64,000 nt of DNA, from NCBI RefSeq assembly GCF_003201475.1, contig NZ_QJJK01000002.1, positions 248,001 to 312,000 of the forward strand, read 5' to 3'. The position numbers and the translations under genes are program-made. The notes beneath the pieces were generated by a model. It had not been told where the DNA came from. It saw only the letters and a program-made list of their open reading frames with translations, and searched no databases. Shown here piece by piece: positions 1 to 8,150 of the stretch (positions within the stretch are counted from its first letter, which is position 1; each line of letters starts with the position of its first letter). Source of the stretch: Chelatococcus asaccharovorans (GTDB lineage: Bacteria > Pseudomonadota > Alphaproteobacteria > Rhizobiales > Beijerinckiaceae).

Positions 1-895
1 CCGGCGTCCGCTGGTCCGCCGGGAAGAGCTGCGTGCCGACCTCCGCAAAGCGCGCCTGCACGTTCTTGTCATCCAGCGCCTGCAGCAGCGCCTTGTTGAG
101 CGTCGCCACCACCTCGGGCGGGGTCCCCGCCGGCGCATAAAGGCCGTGCCAGATGGTGAACGCGAAGTCCTTCAGTCCTGCCTCCTGCAATGTCGGCAAG
201 TCTTTCAGAACCGGGAGCCGCTCTTTCGAGGTAACCGCGAAACCCTTGACGGTGTTACCCTCGATCTGCGGGACGGCGGTGGTCGACTGGTCGCAGAGAA
301 CGTCCACCTGTCCGCTCATCAGATCATTCATGGCCGGGCCGGTGCCCCGGTAGGCGACCTGCGTGAACGTGACCCCGAGTGCCTTCTGCAGAAGCAATGT
401 GCAGAGATGCGAATTCGACCCGACGCCGGCATGGGCAATCGTCGCCTTCATGCCATCCGCCTTCAGCTTGGCGATGAGCGCGGCCGCGTCATTGGCCGGA
501 TAGTCCTTCTTCGACATCAGCACCATGGGCCCGGAATTGACGAGCCCGAGAGGCGCGAAGGCCGTCATCGTATCGTAGGTGAGCTTGGGATAGAGCGAAG
601 CGCCTGCAGCAAGTGCCACGTGGTGGATCAGGAGCGTATATCCATCGGGATCGGCCTTGGCGGCGCGTGCCGCGCCCGCGGTACCGCCCGCCCCGGCGAC
701 ATTCTCGATCACCACCTGCTGTCCCAGGGACTGCGACATGGACTGGCCGACGAGGCGCGCGATCGCATCGCTCGGACCACCGGCCGCGAAGGGCACGATC
801 AGGGTGATGGAGCGTGCTGGATAGGTTTCTGCATGGAGCGCGCCGCTGGAAAGGACCAGTGCAGCGGCCGCGATGGCTCTCGTCAGTATTCGCAT
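1..895 (-). CDS. Tripartite tricarboxylate transporter substrate-binding protein (Bug/TctC family), 3' end cut by window
   Basis: Periplasmic solute-binding protein of the Bug family, which delivers small carboxylates or other metabolites to TctAB-type transporters. About 298 residues are visible; the family is usually near 320, so roughly 25 C-terminal residues lie outside the window. The start at 895 is followed by a signal peptide (MRILTRAIAAAALVLSSGA, cleavage near LHAE), then the family hallmark YPARSITLIVPFAAGGPSD and, later, the segment GLYAPAGTPPEVVATLN. A GGGAGGAAA ribosome site lies about 9 bases upstream. No TctA or TctB gene is visible, which is common for Bug proteins. It is divergent from a GntR regulator gene, a plausible controller. 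The ligand cannot be read from sequence. Confidence 0.9.
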   Translation of the reverse strand, partial: MRILTRAIAAAALVLSSGALHAETYPARSITLIVPFAAGGPSDAIARLVGQSMSQSLGQQVVIENVAGAGGTAGAARAAKADPDGYTLLIHHVALAAGASLYPKLTYDTMTAFAPLGLVNSGPMVLMSKKDYPANDAAALIAKLKADGMKATIAHAGVGSNSHLCTLLLQKALGVTFTQVAYRGTGPAMNDLMSGQVDVLCDQSTTAVPQIEGNTVKGFAVTSKERLPVLKDLPTLQEAGLKDFAFTIWHGLYAPAGTPPEVVATLNKALLQALDDKNVQARFAEVGTQLFPADQRTP

Positions 896-1030
896 GGGTT
901 CGTTTCCTCCCGCCTCGTTTGAGCGTTGCATTTGCGTCAGATGCGCGTGTGCACGATCCGTCCGCCAGACTGTCGCTGGCTTGTGACGTCAGGCCCGATC
1001 GCCTGTCAGCCTTCTGCGGGCCGGACGATA

Positions 1031-1054
1031 ATATAACAGATATCTTATATAACA
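1031..1054. promoter_or_regulatory. Possible operator/promoter element: direct repeat ATATAACA x2
   Basis: AT-rich island in the tctC-gntR intergenic region. ATATAACA occurs at 1031-1038 and again at 1047-1054, 16 bp apart, and ATATAA/TTATAT (1031-1036/1045-1050) also form a small dyad. Inference: promoter and/or binding site controlling the divergent tctC gene. Confidence 0.35.
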
Positions 1055-1121
1055 CTAGCGGTCGGCCTGAGAGCTTCATGCCGTGCATTTCCAAATTTAC
1101 TGATCGAAATGAGAGATCATG

Positions 1122-1198
1122 TAGTGGAGCGAATTTGACATGTGAGTCCCGCCTGACATGAGGCTCCAGATCAAATGTCAAATTCAAAAGCTCCACTA
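1122..1198. repeat. Long bulged inverted repeat, copy 1
   Basis: Outer arms TAGTGGAGC (1122-1130) and GCTCCACTA (1190-1198); inner arms AATTTGACAT (1132-1141) and ATGTCAAATT (1175-1184). One base bulges on the left and five on the right; the loop is 33 nt. Copy 2 at 1214-1288 has the same plan in the opposite orientation, with compensatory changes in both stems. No coding sequence overlaps it. Confidence 0.85.
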
Positions 1199-1213
1199 AA
1201 ACCATTAATTTGC

Positions 1214-1288
1214 TAGTGGTTCTCTTGACTCCGACATTGGCTCCAAGGCCCGTATCAGGCGGATGCAAATGTCGGAGCAGAACCACTA
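1214..1288. repeat. Long bulged inverted repeat, copy 2 (opposite orientation)
   Basis: Outer arms TAGTGGTTCT (1214-1223) and AGAACCACTA (1279-1288); inner arms CTCCGACATT (1229-1238) and AATGTCGGAG (1268-1277). Five bases bulge on the left and one on the right, the mirror image of copy 1. Its reverse-complemented loop shares CCGCCTGA and flanking bases with the loop of copy 1. Confidence 0.85.
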
Positions 1289-1294
1289 GTGTTG

Positions 1295-1322
1295 CGCTTA
1301 TCGTTGTGAGGGACGATAAGCG
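1295..1322. repeat. Short perfect inverted repeat
   Basis: CGCTTATCGT (1295-1304) and ACGATAAGCG (1313-1322) with an 8-nt loop, directly after the two long hairpins and about 190 bp before the gntR start. It could be an operator or an end of the same repeat array; no run of T follows. Confidence 0.6.
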
Positions 1323-1508
1323 TGCGCTGCTTCGCCTGGACGGCCAGCTCTGCTATAAGATAGAAGAGTTATTGAACCGCCGCCCCACTCGCCTGTCTCC
1401 GGGTGGGACGGGCCGGAAGCCGGGACGGAGCGGAGTGCCAAGTTTGACGAACCTGTGCGGCGTCGCCCAACGGCTCGCCCCCATCGCGCCGGCGCTGGCC
1501 CACCGCCG

Positions 1509-2243
1509 ATGACACGCATTCTGGATCAGACAGAAGTCCTCGGCTTCCGGCCGCTCTATCGCCAGGTCCGCGACCGGCTCATCCGCAATCTGGTCGACGG
1601 TGTATGGGCTCCGGGCGAGGCGCTGCCCAGCGAAATGCAGCTCGCGGCGGATCTCGGCGTGAGCCAGGGCACCGTGCGCAAGGCGCTCGACGCCATGGCG
1701 GCCGAAAATCTCGTCGTCCGTCGCCAGGGCCGCGGCACTTTCGTCGCGCGCCATGATGAAGAGCGTATCCTCTTCCAGTTCTTCAAGCTTGTCCCCGACA
1801 GCGGCGTACCGAGCTTTCCCGATAGCCGGGTACTTTCCCTGTCCCAGGGTCGTGCCGACGCCAATGAGCGCTCGCTGCTCGCCTTGACGCCGGGCAGCAA
1901 GGTCATCCGCATCAAACGTGTGCGATCAATAGAGGACCGGCCGGTCATTGCGGAGACGATCAGCCTGCCCGCAGCGCTCTTCCCCGATCTCGCCGGCATG
2001 GCGGTCCCGAACAACCTCTATGGCCTCTATGCCATGCACTATGGCATCACCATTGCCAATACGCAGGAGAAGCTGAAGGCCGTCGGCGCCTCACCGGACG
2101 ATGCGGCGATCCTTGGTGTGACCCCCGGAACGCCTGTGCTGAGGATCGACCGCCTGGCGCTCGCCCTCGACAAGACACCGGTCGAAAGGCGGCTCAGCAT
2201 CTGCCTGACGCAGGACCTGCATTATCTCTCGGATTTGAGCTGA
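1509..2243 (+). CDS. GntR family transcriptional regulator, HutC subfamily
   Basis: Ligand-responsive DNA-binding regulator of 244 residues. Residues about 15-80 form the winged helix (PLYRQVRDRLIRNLVDG, then LPSEMQLAADLGVSQGTVRK), followed by a UTRA effector domain (VIRIKRVRSIEDRPVIAE and PVLRIDRLALALD). The frame is open 54 bases further upstream, but the ATG at 1509 gives the usual short N-terminus; no strong ribosome site is visible. It is divergent from the Bug-family gene and converges on the biotin carboxylase gene. Most likely target: the left-hand operon or its own promoter region, which holds repeats and an ATATAACA pair. The effector is unknown. Confidence 0.9.
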   Translation: MTRILDQTEVLGFRPLYRQVRDRLIRNLVDGVWAPGEALPSEMQLAADLGVSQGTVRKALDAMAAENLVVRRQGRGTFVARHDEERILFQFFKLVPDSGVPSFPDSRVLSLSQGRADANERSLLALTPGSKVIRIKRVRSIEDRPVIAETISLPAALFPDLAGMAVPNNLYGLYAMHYGITIANTQEKLKAVGASPDDAAILGVTPGTPVLRIDRLALALDKTPVERRLSICLTQDLHYLSDLS

Positions 2244-2260
2244 GAACAGCCCTCCGCGGG

Positions 2261-2303
2261 GACCTGCCCCCCGGGGGGGCGGGCGTGGGCGGTCGTGCCG
2301 CCC
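2261..2303. terminator. GC-rich hairpins between convergent genes
   Basis: GGGCGG (2287-2292) pairs with CCGCCC (2298-2303) over a 5-nt loop, preceded by a GCCCCCCGGGGGGGC run (2266-2280). They lie between the 3' ends of gntR and the biotin carboxylase gene and could stop transcription from both sides; there is no clear U tract. Confidence 0.45.
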
Positions 2304-2312
2304 GTGGCAGGG

Positions 2313-4187
2313 TCAGCCGTTCTTCGCGACGCGGGCCAACAGCGTTCCCTCGCTGACCTGCTCGCCCGTCATCGCCTTCAACTCGGTCACGACACCGTCG
2401 AAGGGCGCCGTGAGCCCGTGCTCCATTTTCATGGCTTCCAGCACGATGAGGCGCTCGCCCTGGCGCACCGCGTCGCCCTCCGCCACGTCGACGCTGATGA
2501 CGCGGCCGGGCATCGGCGCCAGCAGCGCGCCGTCGGACGCCGCGCCGCCCGTAGCCACATCGGCAGCCGGTGCCGCGAATGGCCAGGCCTCGCCGTCGGC
2601 GAACAGCACACGCGTGCCGTCGGGCATCACCGCGACAGTGTCGCCGTCCGCCGGGCCATCCTGATCGAGGATCACGCGATGCCCTTTCCCGGCGACCGTC
2701 ACCGCGACCGTGCGCTGCGCCGGCGCCGCCATGCGGAAGCCCGTCAGCGCCGTCCAGGGTCCTCCGTCGCCCGGCTCAAGCAGCGCACGCGCGGCCGCCT
2801 GCAGAATGCCGGCGTCGGGCTCGCCGCCCGGCACGAGACGATCGGCGTGGCGCTCGATGAAGCCGGTATCAACCCGGCCAGCCGCAAAATCGGCATCATC
2901 GAGACAGCGCGCGAGGAAAGCGGCATTGGTTCGGACCGGCCAGACTTCCACCGACCGGCAGGCCTCGGCCAGAGTGGCCTGCACGGCGCGCCGTTCCGGC
3001 CCATGGGCGATGAGCTTGGCGATCATCGGATCGTAGTAGGGCGTCACCGCCCCGCCCTCCTCGACGCCACTGTCGACGCGCACCGTCGCCGGCAGGTGGA
3101 GACGATCGAGCCGTCCCGTTGACGGCAGAAAGCCGGTGGCCGGATTTTCGGCGTAAAGCCGCGCCTCCATCGCCCAGCCGCGAATGGCAAGGTCGTCCTG
3201 GCGCAGCGGCAGCGGCTCGCCAGCGGCGACCCTGAGCTGCCATTCCACCAGATCCTGACCCGTGATCGCCTCGGTCACGGGATGCTCCACCTGCAACCGG
3301 GTATTCATTTCCATGAACCAGATGCGATCGGCCCGCAGGCCCGCGGAAGCATCCGCGATGAACTCGATCGTTCCGGCGCCGACATAATCGACCGCCCGTG
3401 CCGCCGTCACCGCGGCCGTACAGATCGCCGCACGCGTTGCCGCGTCCATGCCGGGGGCGGGCGCCTCCTCGATGACCTTCTGATGGCGCCGCTGCAGGGA
3501 GCAATCGCGCTCGAACAAATGCACCACATGGCCGTGGCTGTCGCCGAAGACCTGCACCTCGATATGGCGGGGATTGAGTACGTATTTCTCGATGAGGACG
3601 CGGTCGTCGCCGAAGGCCGCGGCCGCCTCGCGCCGGCAGGCCGCAAGCTCTGCCGCGAAATCCGCTGCCGCATTGACGCGGCGCATGCCCTTGCCGCCGC
3701 CGCCCGCGACCGCCTTGATCAGCACGGGGTAGCCGATCGCATCCGCTTCAGCCTTGAGGCGTTTTTCGTCCTGGTCCTCACCGAGATAGCCCGGCGTCAC
3801 CGGCACACCGGCTGCCTGCATCAGGCTCTTGGCGGCATCCTTCAGACCCATGGCCCGGATCGCCGTGGCGGGGGCGCCCACCCAGACGAGCCCCGCCGCG
3901 ACGACCGCCTCCGCGAATCCGGCATTCTCGGAGAGAAAGCCGTAACCCGGATGGATCGCGGCGGCCCCTGCCGCCTCTGCGGCCGCGATGATCTTCGCGC
4001 CATCGAGATAGCTCTCGCGTGCCGGCGCCGGCCCGATGCAGATGGCCGTGTCGGCCTCGCGCACGAAGGGCATGGCGGCGTCGACATCGGAGTGGACGGC
4101 AATGGTGCGGATGCCGAGGCGGCGCGCGGTGCGGATGATGCGGCGGGCAATCTCCCCGCGATTGGCAATGAGAAGGCTCTCGAACAT
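2313..4187 (-). CDS. mccA: Biotin carboxylase / biotin carrier subunit of an acyl-CoA carboxylase, methylcrotonyl-CoA carboxylase alpha type
   Basis: ATP-dependent carboxylation of its own biotin, which then passes CO2 to the partner subunit. The 624 residues hold an N-terminal biotin carboxylase domain (MFESLLIANRGEIARRI), an ATP-grasp domain with a glycine-rich loop GGGGKGMRRV near 160, the motifs RDCSLQRRHQKVIEEAP and EMNTRLQVEHPVTE, and a C-terminal biotinyl domain with EAMKMEH, whose biotin lysine is K587. The gene starts 3 bp after the carboxyltransferase stop, so the two form an operon. MCC in leucine breakdown is the best guess; geranoyl- or another branched acyl-CoA is possible, because no isovaleryl-CoA dehydrogenase or HMG-CoA lyase gene is visible. 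Confidence 0.9.
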   Translation of the reverse strand: MFESLLIANRGEIARRIIRTARRLGIRTIAVHSDVDAAMPFVREADTAICIGPAPARESYLDGAKIIAAAEAAGAAAIHPGYGFLSENAGFAEAVVAAGLVWVGAPATAIRAMGLKDAAKSLMQAAGVPVTPGYLGEDQDEKRLKAEADAIGYPVLIKAVAGGGGKGMRRVNAAADFAAELAACRREAAAAFGDDRVLIEKYVLNPRHIEVQVFGDSHGHVVHLFERDCSLQRRHQKVIEEAPAPGMDAATRAAICTAAVTAARAVDYVGAGTIEFIADASAGLRADRIWFMEMNTRLQVEHPVTEAITGQDLVEWQLRVAAGEPLPLRQDDLAIRGWAMEARLYAENPATGFLPSTGRLDRLHLPATVRVDSGVEEGGAVTPYYDPMIAKLIAHGPERRAVQATLAEACRSVEVWPVRTNAAFLARCLDDADFAAGRVDTGFIERHADRLVPGGEPDAGILQAAARALLEPGDGGPWTALTGFRMAAPAQRTVAVTVAGKGHRVILDQDGPADGDTVAVMPDGTRVLFADGEAWPFAAPAADVATGGAASDGALLAPMPGRVISVDVAEGDAVRQGERLIVLEAMKMEHGLTAPFDGVVTELKAMTGEQVSEGTLLARVAKNG

Positions 4188-4190
4188 CAG

Positions 4191-5801
4191 CTACATCCGG
4201 AAGAGGCCGAAGCGCGGCTCGCGCGGGATGGGGGCGTTGAGCGTCGCCGCGAGGGCAAGCCCCAGCACGTCGCGCGTCTCGACGGGATCGATGATGCCGT
4301 CGTCCCAGAGCCGCGCCGTCGCGTAATAGGGATTGCCCTCGGCCTCATAGCGCTCGCGGACAGGGGCCTTGAAGGCGTCCTCCTCCTCGGCCGACCATGT
4401 GCCGCCATTGGCCTCCAGCGCGTCGCGGCGAATGGTGGCGAGCACGGAGGCCGCCTGCTCGCCGCCCATGACGCTGATGCGGCTGTTCGGCCAGGAGAAC
4501 AGGAACCGTGGCCCGTAGGCGCGGCCGCACATGCCGTAATTGCCCGCGCCGAAGGAGCCGCCGATCAGCACCGTGATCTTCGGCACGGTCGCCGTCGCGA
4601 CAGCCGTCACCAGCTTCGCGCCGTCCTTGGCGATGCCGCCGGCCTCATATTTGCCGCCGACCATGAAGCCGGAAATGTTCTGCAGGAAGAGAAGCGGCAC
4701 GCGGCGCTTGCAGGCGAGCTCGATGAAATGCGCGCCCTTGAGGGCGCTTTCCGAGAAGAGCACGCCGTTATTGGCGAGGATCGCAACCGGCATGCCCCAG
4801 ATCCGCGCAAAGCCGCAGACGAGGGTCGTGCCGTAAAGCGGCTTGAACTCATGCATCTCGGAGCCGTCGACGATCCGCGCGATGATCTCGCGCACGTCGT
4901 AAGGCGCACGCACATCCATCGGCACGATTCCGTAGATATCGTCCGGATCGTGGCGCGGCGGGCGCGGCGCGGCGATGTCGATATCGAGCGTCTTGACGCT
5001 GTTGAGGGTCGCGGCGATCTCACGCACCATGAGCAGCGCATGCTCATCGTTCTCGGCCACATGATCCACCACCCCGGACCGGCGACCATGGGTGTCGGCG
5101 CCGCCGAGCTCTTCCGCCGAGATGACCTCGCCGGTCGCCGCCTTCACCAGCGGCGGTCCGGCCAGAAAAATCGTGCCCTGATTGCGCACGATCACCGTCT
5201 CGTCCGACATCGCCGGCACATAGGCGCCACCCGCGGTGCAACTCCCCATCACGCAGGCAATCTGGGGTATGCCCTCGGCCGACATCGTCGCCTGATTGTA
5301 GAAAATGCGCCCGAAATGCTCGCGATCGGGAAACACCTCGGCCTGATGCGGCAGGTTGGCGCCGCCGGAATCGACCAGGTAGATGCAGGGCAAGCGGTTC
5401 TCCCGGGCGATCTCCTGGGCGCGCAGGTGTTTCTTCACCGTCATCGGGAAGTAGGCGCCGCCTTTCACGGTGGCATCATTGGCGACGATCATCGCCTCGC
5501 GTCCGGCGATCCGTCCAACCCCGGCGATCAGGCCGGCACCGGGCGCCTCCCCGCCATAGAGGCCATTGGCGGCGAGCCCGCCGATCTCCAGGAAAGGCGA
5601 GCCTGCATCGACGAGCCTGTCCACGCGGTCGCGCGGAAGGAGCTTGCCCCGCGCCACATGCCGCTCGCGGGCACTGTCCGGCCCGCCACGGGCTGCTGCC
5701 GCGATCCTGGCGCGGAGCTCGTCGGCAAGCGCACGGTTGTGGGCGGCGTTGCGGCGGAAGGTCTCGCTGTCGCGATCGACCGAGGTCGCGAGTGTCGTCA
5801 T
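4191..5801 (-). CDS. mccB: Acyl-CoA carboxylase carboxyltransferase subunit, methylcrotonyl-CoA carboxylase beta type
   Basis: Moves the carboxyl group from carboxybiotin to an acyl-CoA. The crotonase-like fold motifs are present: [19 protein letters not shown] (the DSGGANLP form typical of MCC beta), then [16 protein letters not shown] and the second half with [16 protein letters not shown]. The chosen ATG (5801) begins [15 protein letters not shown], matching the usual family N-terminus and giving 536 residues. An in-frame ATG 12 bases earlier (5813) abuts a GAGGGAG sequence and remains an alternative. The gene is followed at once by the biotin carboxylase gene. About 115 bp separate it from pxpC upstream, so it may be co-transcribed with pxpBC. 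Confidence 0.9.
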   Translation of the reverse strand: MTTLATSVDRDSETFRRNAAHNRALADELRARIAAAARGGPDSARERHVARGKLLPRDRVDRLVDAGSPFLEIGGLAANGLYGGEAPGAGLIAGVGRIAGREAMIVANDATVKGGAYFPMTVKKHLRAQEIARENRLPCIYLVDSGGANLPHQAEVFPDREHFGRIFYNQATMSAEGIPQIACVMGSCTAGGAYVPAMSDETVIVRNQGTIFLAGPPLVKAATGEVISAEELGGADTHGRRSGVVDHVAENDEHALLMVREIAATLNSVKTLDIDIAAPRPPRHDPDDIYGIVPMDVRAPYDVREIIARIVDGSEMHEFKPLYGTTLVCGFARIWGMPVAILANNGVLFSESALKGAHFIELACKRRVPLLFLQNISGFMVGGKYEAGGIAKDGAKLVTAVATATVPKITVLIGGSFGAGNYGMCGRAYGPRFLFSWPNSRISVMGGEQAASVLATIRRDALEANGGTWSAEEEDAFKAPVRERYEAEGNPYYATARLWDDGIIDPVETRDVLGLALAATLNAPIPREPRFGLFRM

Positions 5802-5927
5802 CAGCCGCACCATCTCCCTCTTTCACGGCGTGTCGTCCTGGCGTGCTGTCGTGCCCCGGCCGCGTTTCCCGGCAAGTTTGCGCCGGCTTGTAAAATCACG
5901 CCACTGAAATTGCGGGGGCCGGCGTTC

Positions 5928-6962
5928 CTAAGGGTTCACCGCCGGGTCACGCGCGTCGACCACGCCGCTGATGAGGTTGAGCCCGAGCAATCGGCGCGAA
6001 TCGAGGTCCGGCTGGGCGGGCTTCAACCGGCTCGCCAGGGCAGCGATGCGCGCGCGATACTGACGGGCGAGCCGGACAGCCTCCTCATGCGCGATGGCCC
6101 GGAACGTCACCTCGCTGCCGGGAACGCACTGCGCGAGACGATCGAGATCGGCACTGATCACCGTCGCGATCTTGGGATAGCCGCCGGTTGTCTGGCGGTC
6201 GCGCATCAGCACGATCGGCTGGCCATGGCCCGGGACCTGCACATGGCCGCAGACGATGCCGTCGGAGACGATATTGTGGCCGCGCGCGGCGATGAGCGCC
6301 GGCCCTTCCAGCTGATAGCCCATGCGGTCGATGCGCGCCGACACGCGGTAACACTCGCCGAGGAAGCGGGCGATGGTATCGGGCGCGAAATAGTCATCCT
6401 GCGGCCCGAGGACGACGCGGATCGGCCCGTCCGCACGAGACAGACCATCGGTCAGGCCATCGATCAGAACCTGGGGCGCGACATGTCCGGCCGCCGCACA
6501 GGGCAGGCGATCGCCGGCGGCCAGGGGGCGACCGACCATTCCCCCCATGCCCGAGCGGCGATGCAGCGCGATGCTGCCGAGTTCCGGCGCGACGTCGAAA
6601 CCACCCGCGACCGCCAGATAGGCAAAAAGCCCCGTGCGGCAGGGGCTCACGGTCAGCCTGTCCCCCTCACGCACCAGGGTGGAGGTGAACGGCGCCACGG
6701 GATGGCCTTGAACGGAGAGCGTCGCACCGCCACCGGCGAGCGATACCAGCAGAGGGCCGTCCGCGCAGGTCAGGGAACCTCCCTGCGCCATGAACTCGAC
6801 CGCGCCGGTCTCCGCGCCATTGCCGACGAGCACATTGGCAGCCGCGAGCGCCAATCGGTCCATCGCACCTGCCGGCGACACGCCGAAACGCTGGTAGCCA
6901 TACCGTCCCCCATCCTGAAAGGATGTTGCCGGCCCGCAGTCGCGCATCATGAGAGCGCTCAC
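5928..6962 (-). CDS. pxpC: Biotin-dependent carboxyltransferase-family protein, 5-oxoprolinase subunit C-like (KipA/YbgK)
   Basis: 344 residues of the PxpC/KipA family (allophanate-hydrolase subunit 2-like). The characteristic start CGPATSFQDGGRYGYQRFG is followed by GVSPAGAMDRLALAAAN, and by RDRQTTGGYPKIATV near residue 250. In known systems PxpC works with PxpB and PxpA to hydrolyse 5-oxoproline with ATP. Its ATG overlaps the pxpB stop by 4 bp (ATGA), so the two are coupled. No pxpA (LamB/YcsF) gene is present nearby; the next genes are acyl-CoA carboxylase subunits. It may therefore belong to a different ATP-dependent lactam or amide hydrolase, or use a pxpA elsewhere. Confidence 0.85.
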   Translation of the reverse strand: MSALMMRDCGPATSFQDGGRYGYQRFGVSPAGAMDRLALAAANVLVGNGAETGAVEFMAQGGSLTCADGPLLVSLAGGGATLSVQGHPVAPFTSTLVREGDRLTVSPCRTGLFAYLAVAGGFDVAPELGSIALHRRSGMGGMVGRPLAAGDRLPCAAAGHVAPQVLIDGLTDGLSRADGPIRVVLGPQDDYFAPDTIARFLGECYRVSARIDRMGYQLEGPALIAARGHNIVSDGIVCGHVQVPGHGQPIVLMRDRQTTGGYPKIATVISADLDRLAQCVPGSEVTFRAIAHEEAVRLARQYRARIAALASRLKPAQPDLDSRRLLGLNLISGVVDARDPAVNP

Positions 6963-7711
6963 GACGCCACCATGTCGGCAACCGGTTCGCCGGCAGCGGC
7001 CGCCTTGTCGAGCACCCGCCAGTGGTCCTCGGCGATGGGCTCAAACACGATTTCATCACCCGACGCGATGAGAAAGGCCGGATCGCGACCGGGATGGTAC
7101 GGCCGGACGGGCGTGCGGCCCAAGAGATGCCAGCCGCTCGGCCCTGCGATGGAGCTGATCGCAGCCTGGGCACCACCGATGATGACCGAACTCGCGGGTA
7201 TAAGCGGACGCGGGTCTGACCGCCGCGGCGTCGCGAGCCGGGGGTCGAGGCCGCCGAGATAGGTGAAGCCGGGCATGAAGCCGATCATGTAGACCCGATA
7301 GACGGGCGCGCAATGGGCGTCGATCAAAGCGGATGGCGAGAGGCCGTGCCGGGCTGCGACATCCGCGAGATCCACGCCGAATGCACCGCCATAGACAACC
7401 GGAATGCGCCACCGCCGCACGGCTTCGCCGGTGGGCGGCAAATTGGCCGCCATCGCCAGGAGATCGGCCGCGAGCGCTTCAGGATCCGCAATGACCGGAT
7501 CGATGTGGACGAGCAGCGAGCGATAGGTCGGCACCGTTTCGAGAACGCCGGCGACGGGGTGCGCCGTGAGCTCGGCATCCAGCGCCAGAACCTTGGCGTT
7601 GAGATCGGGATCGATCGTTTCCCCGAATTCGATCGTCAGCGCCGTATCGCCGCAGGGACGCACGCGCGGATAGGCGCCATGCCCTGCGGCCCCGCGGCTC
7701 TCGCGCCCCAT
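6959..7711 (-). CDS. pxpB: 5-oxoprolinase subunit B-like protein (KipI/YbgJ)
   Basis: About 250 residues of the PxpB/KipI (allophanate hydrolase subunit 1) family. It has RVRPCGDTALTIEFG at the start, ETVPTYRSLLVHIDP in the middle, and IGFMPGFTYLGGLDPRL with PRSDPR-like residues before a GWHLLGRTP C-terminal part. The frame is open further upstream, but the ATG at 7711 begins just before the conserved region and lies one base after the stop of the truncated LysR gene. It forms an operon with pxpC by a 4-bp overlap. Expected role: cytoplasmic partner of PxpC in ATP-dependent ring opening of 5-oxoproline or a similar lactam. Confidence 0.85.
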   Translation of the reverse strand: MGRESRGAAGHGAYPRVRPCGDTALTIEFGETIDPDLNAKVLALDAELTAHPVAGVLETVPTYRSLLVHIDPVIADPEALAADLLAMAANLPPTGEAVRRWRIPVVYGGAFGVDLADVAARHGLSPSALIDAHCAPVYRVYMIGFMPGFTYLGGLDPRLATPRRSDPRPLIPASSVIIGGAQAAISSIAGPSGWHLLGRTPVRPYHPGRDPAFLIASGDEIVFEPIAEDHWRVLDKAAAAGEPVADMVAS

Positions 7712-7712
7712 A

Positions 7713-8150
7713 TCACGCGCCCTGGTCGATGGGGGCGAGCCTCGCGCCCCTGCACATGGGCAACGCGACACGGCCACGCGCCGGAGCGGCGCCCACCACG
7801 GGAATGACCGTCAGGATGCCTGAACCCACACACATTTGGGCGCGACCGAGGGCGGTGATCGAAACGCCTGCACCCGCAGCCAGAAATCCCGCCAATACAT
7901 GCATGGAATTCGTCTCTATCATTGGCGTGCAGGTCAAACCCACGTCCTCCCGTGCCGCGTCGAAGATGGCCCGGCTGCCGCCAAAAGCTGTCGGGGCAGC
8001 GATAGGATAGTCCAGGGGGTCGCGCAAGATGCTCGCCCCGGCCATCCCGACAGCTGACGCGCGTGCCCTTACGACCGGGATCACCGGCACAAAGCCGGGG
8101 GATGACGCCAGCGATGTCTGGCGTCTCAATCCGAACGGAACGCTCTCGGG
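7713..8150 (-). pseudogene. Truncated LysR-family regulator, effector-domain remnant
   Basis: The open frame encodes part of a LysR substrate-binding domain: DPLDYPIAAPTAFGGSRAIF, then ETNSMHVLAGFLAAGAGVSI and RGRVALPMCRGARLAP. The N-terminal winged helix and first half of the effector domain are absent. Upstream, the same frame runs straight into the stop codon TAG (8151-8153) of the L,D-transpeptidase gene. The 3' end stops 1 bp before pxpB, so the original gene was probably the local regulator in front of pxpBC. A deletion removed its 5' part. The C-terminus is also about 20 residues shorter than usual. No plausible ATG exists before residue 30 of the fragment, and function is unlikely. 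Confidence 0.7.

Noticed and set aside
3282-7262. A 1326-codon open frame on the plus strand across the mcc and pxp genes
   Set aside because: It is antisense to four genes with clear family motifs; such frames arise from GC-rich third positions. Its translation is rich in Arg, His and Asp and has no recognisable domain.
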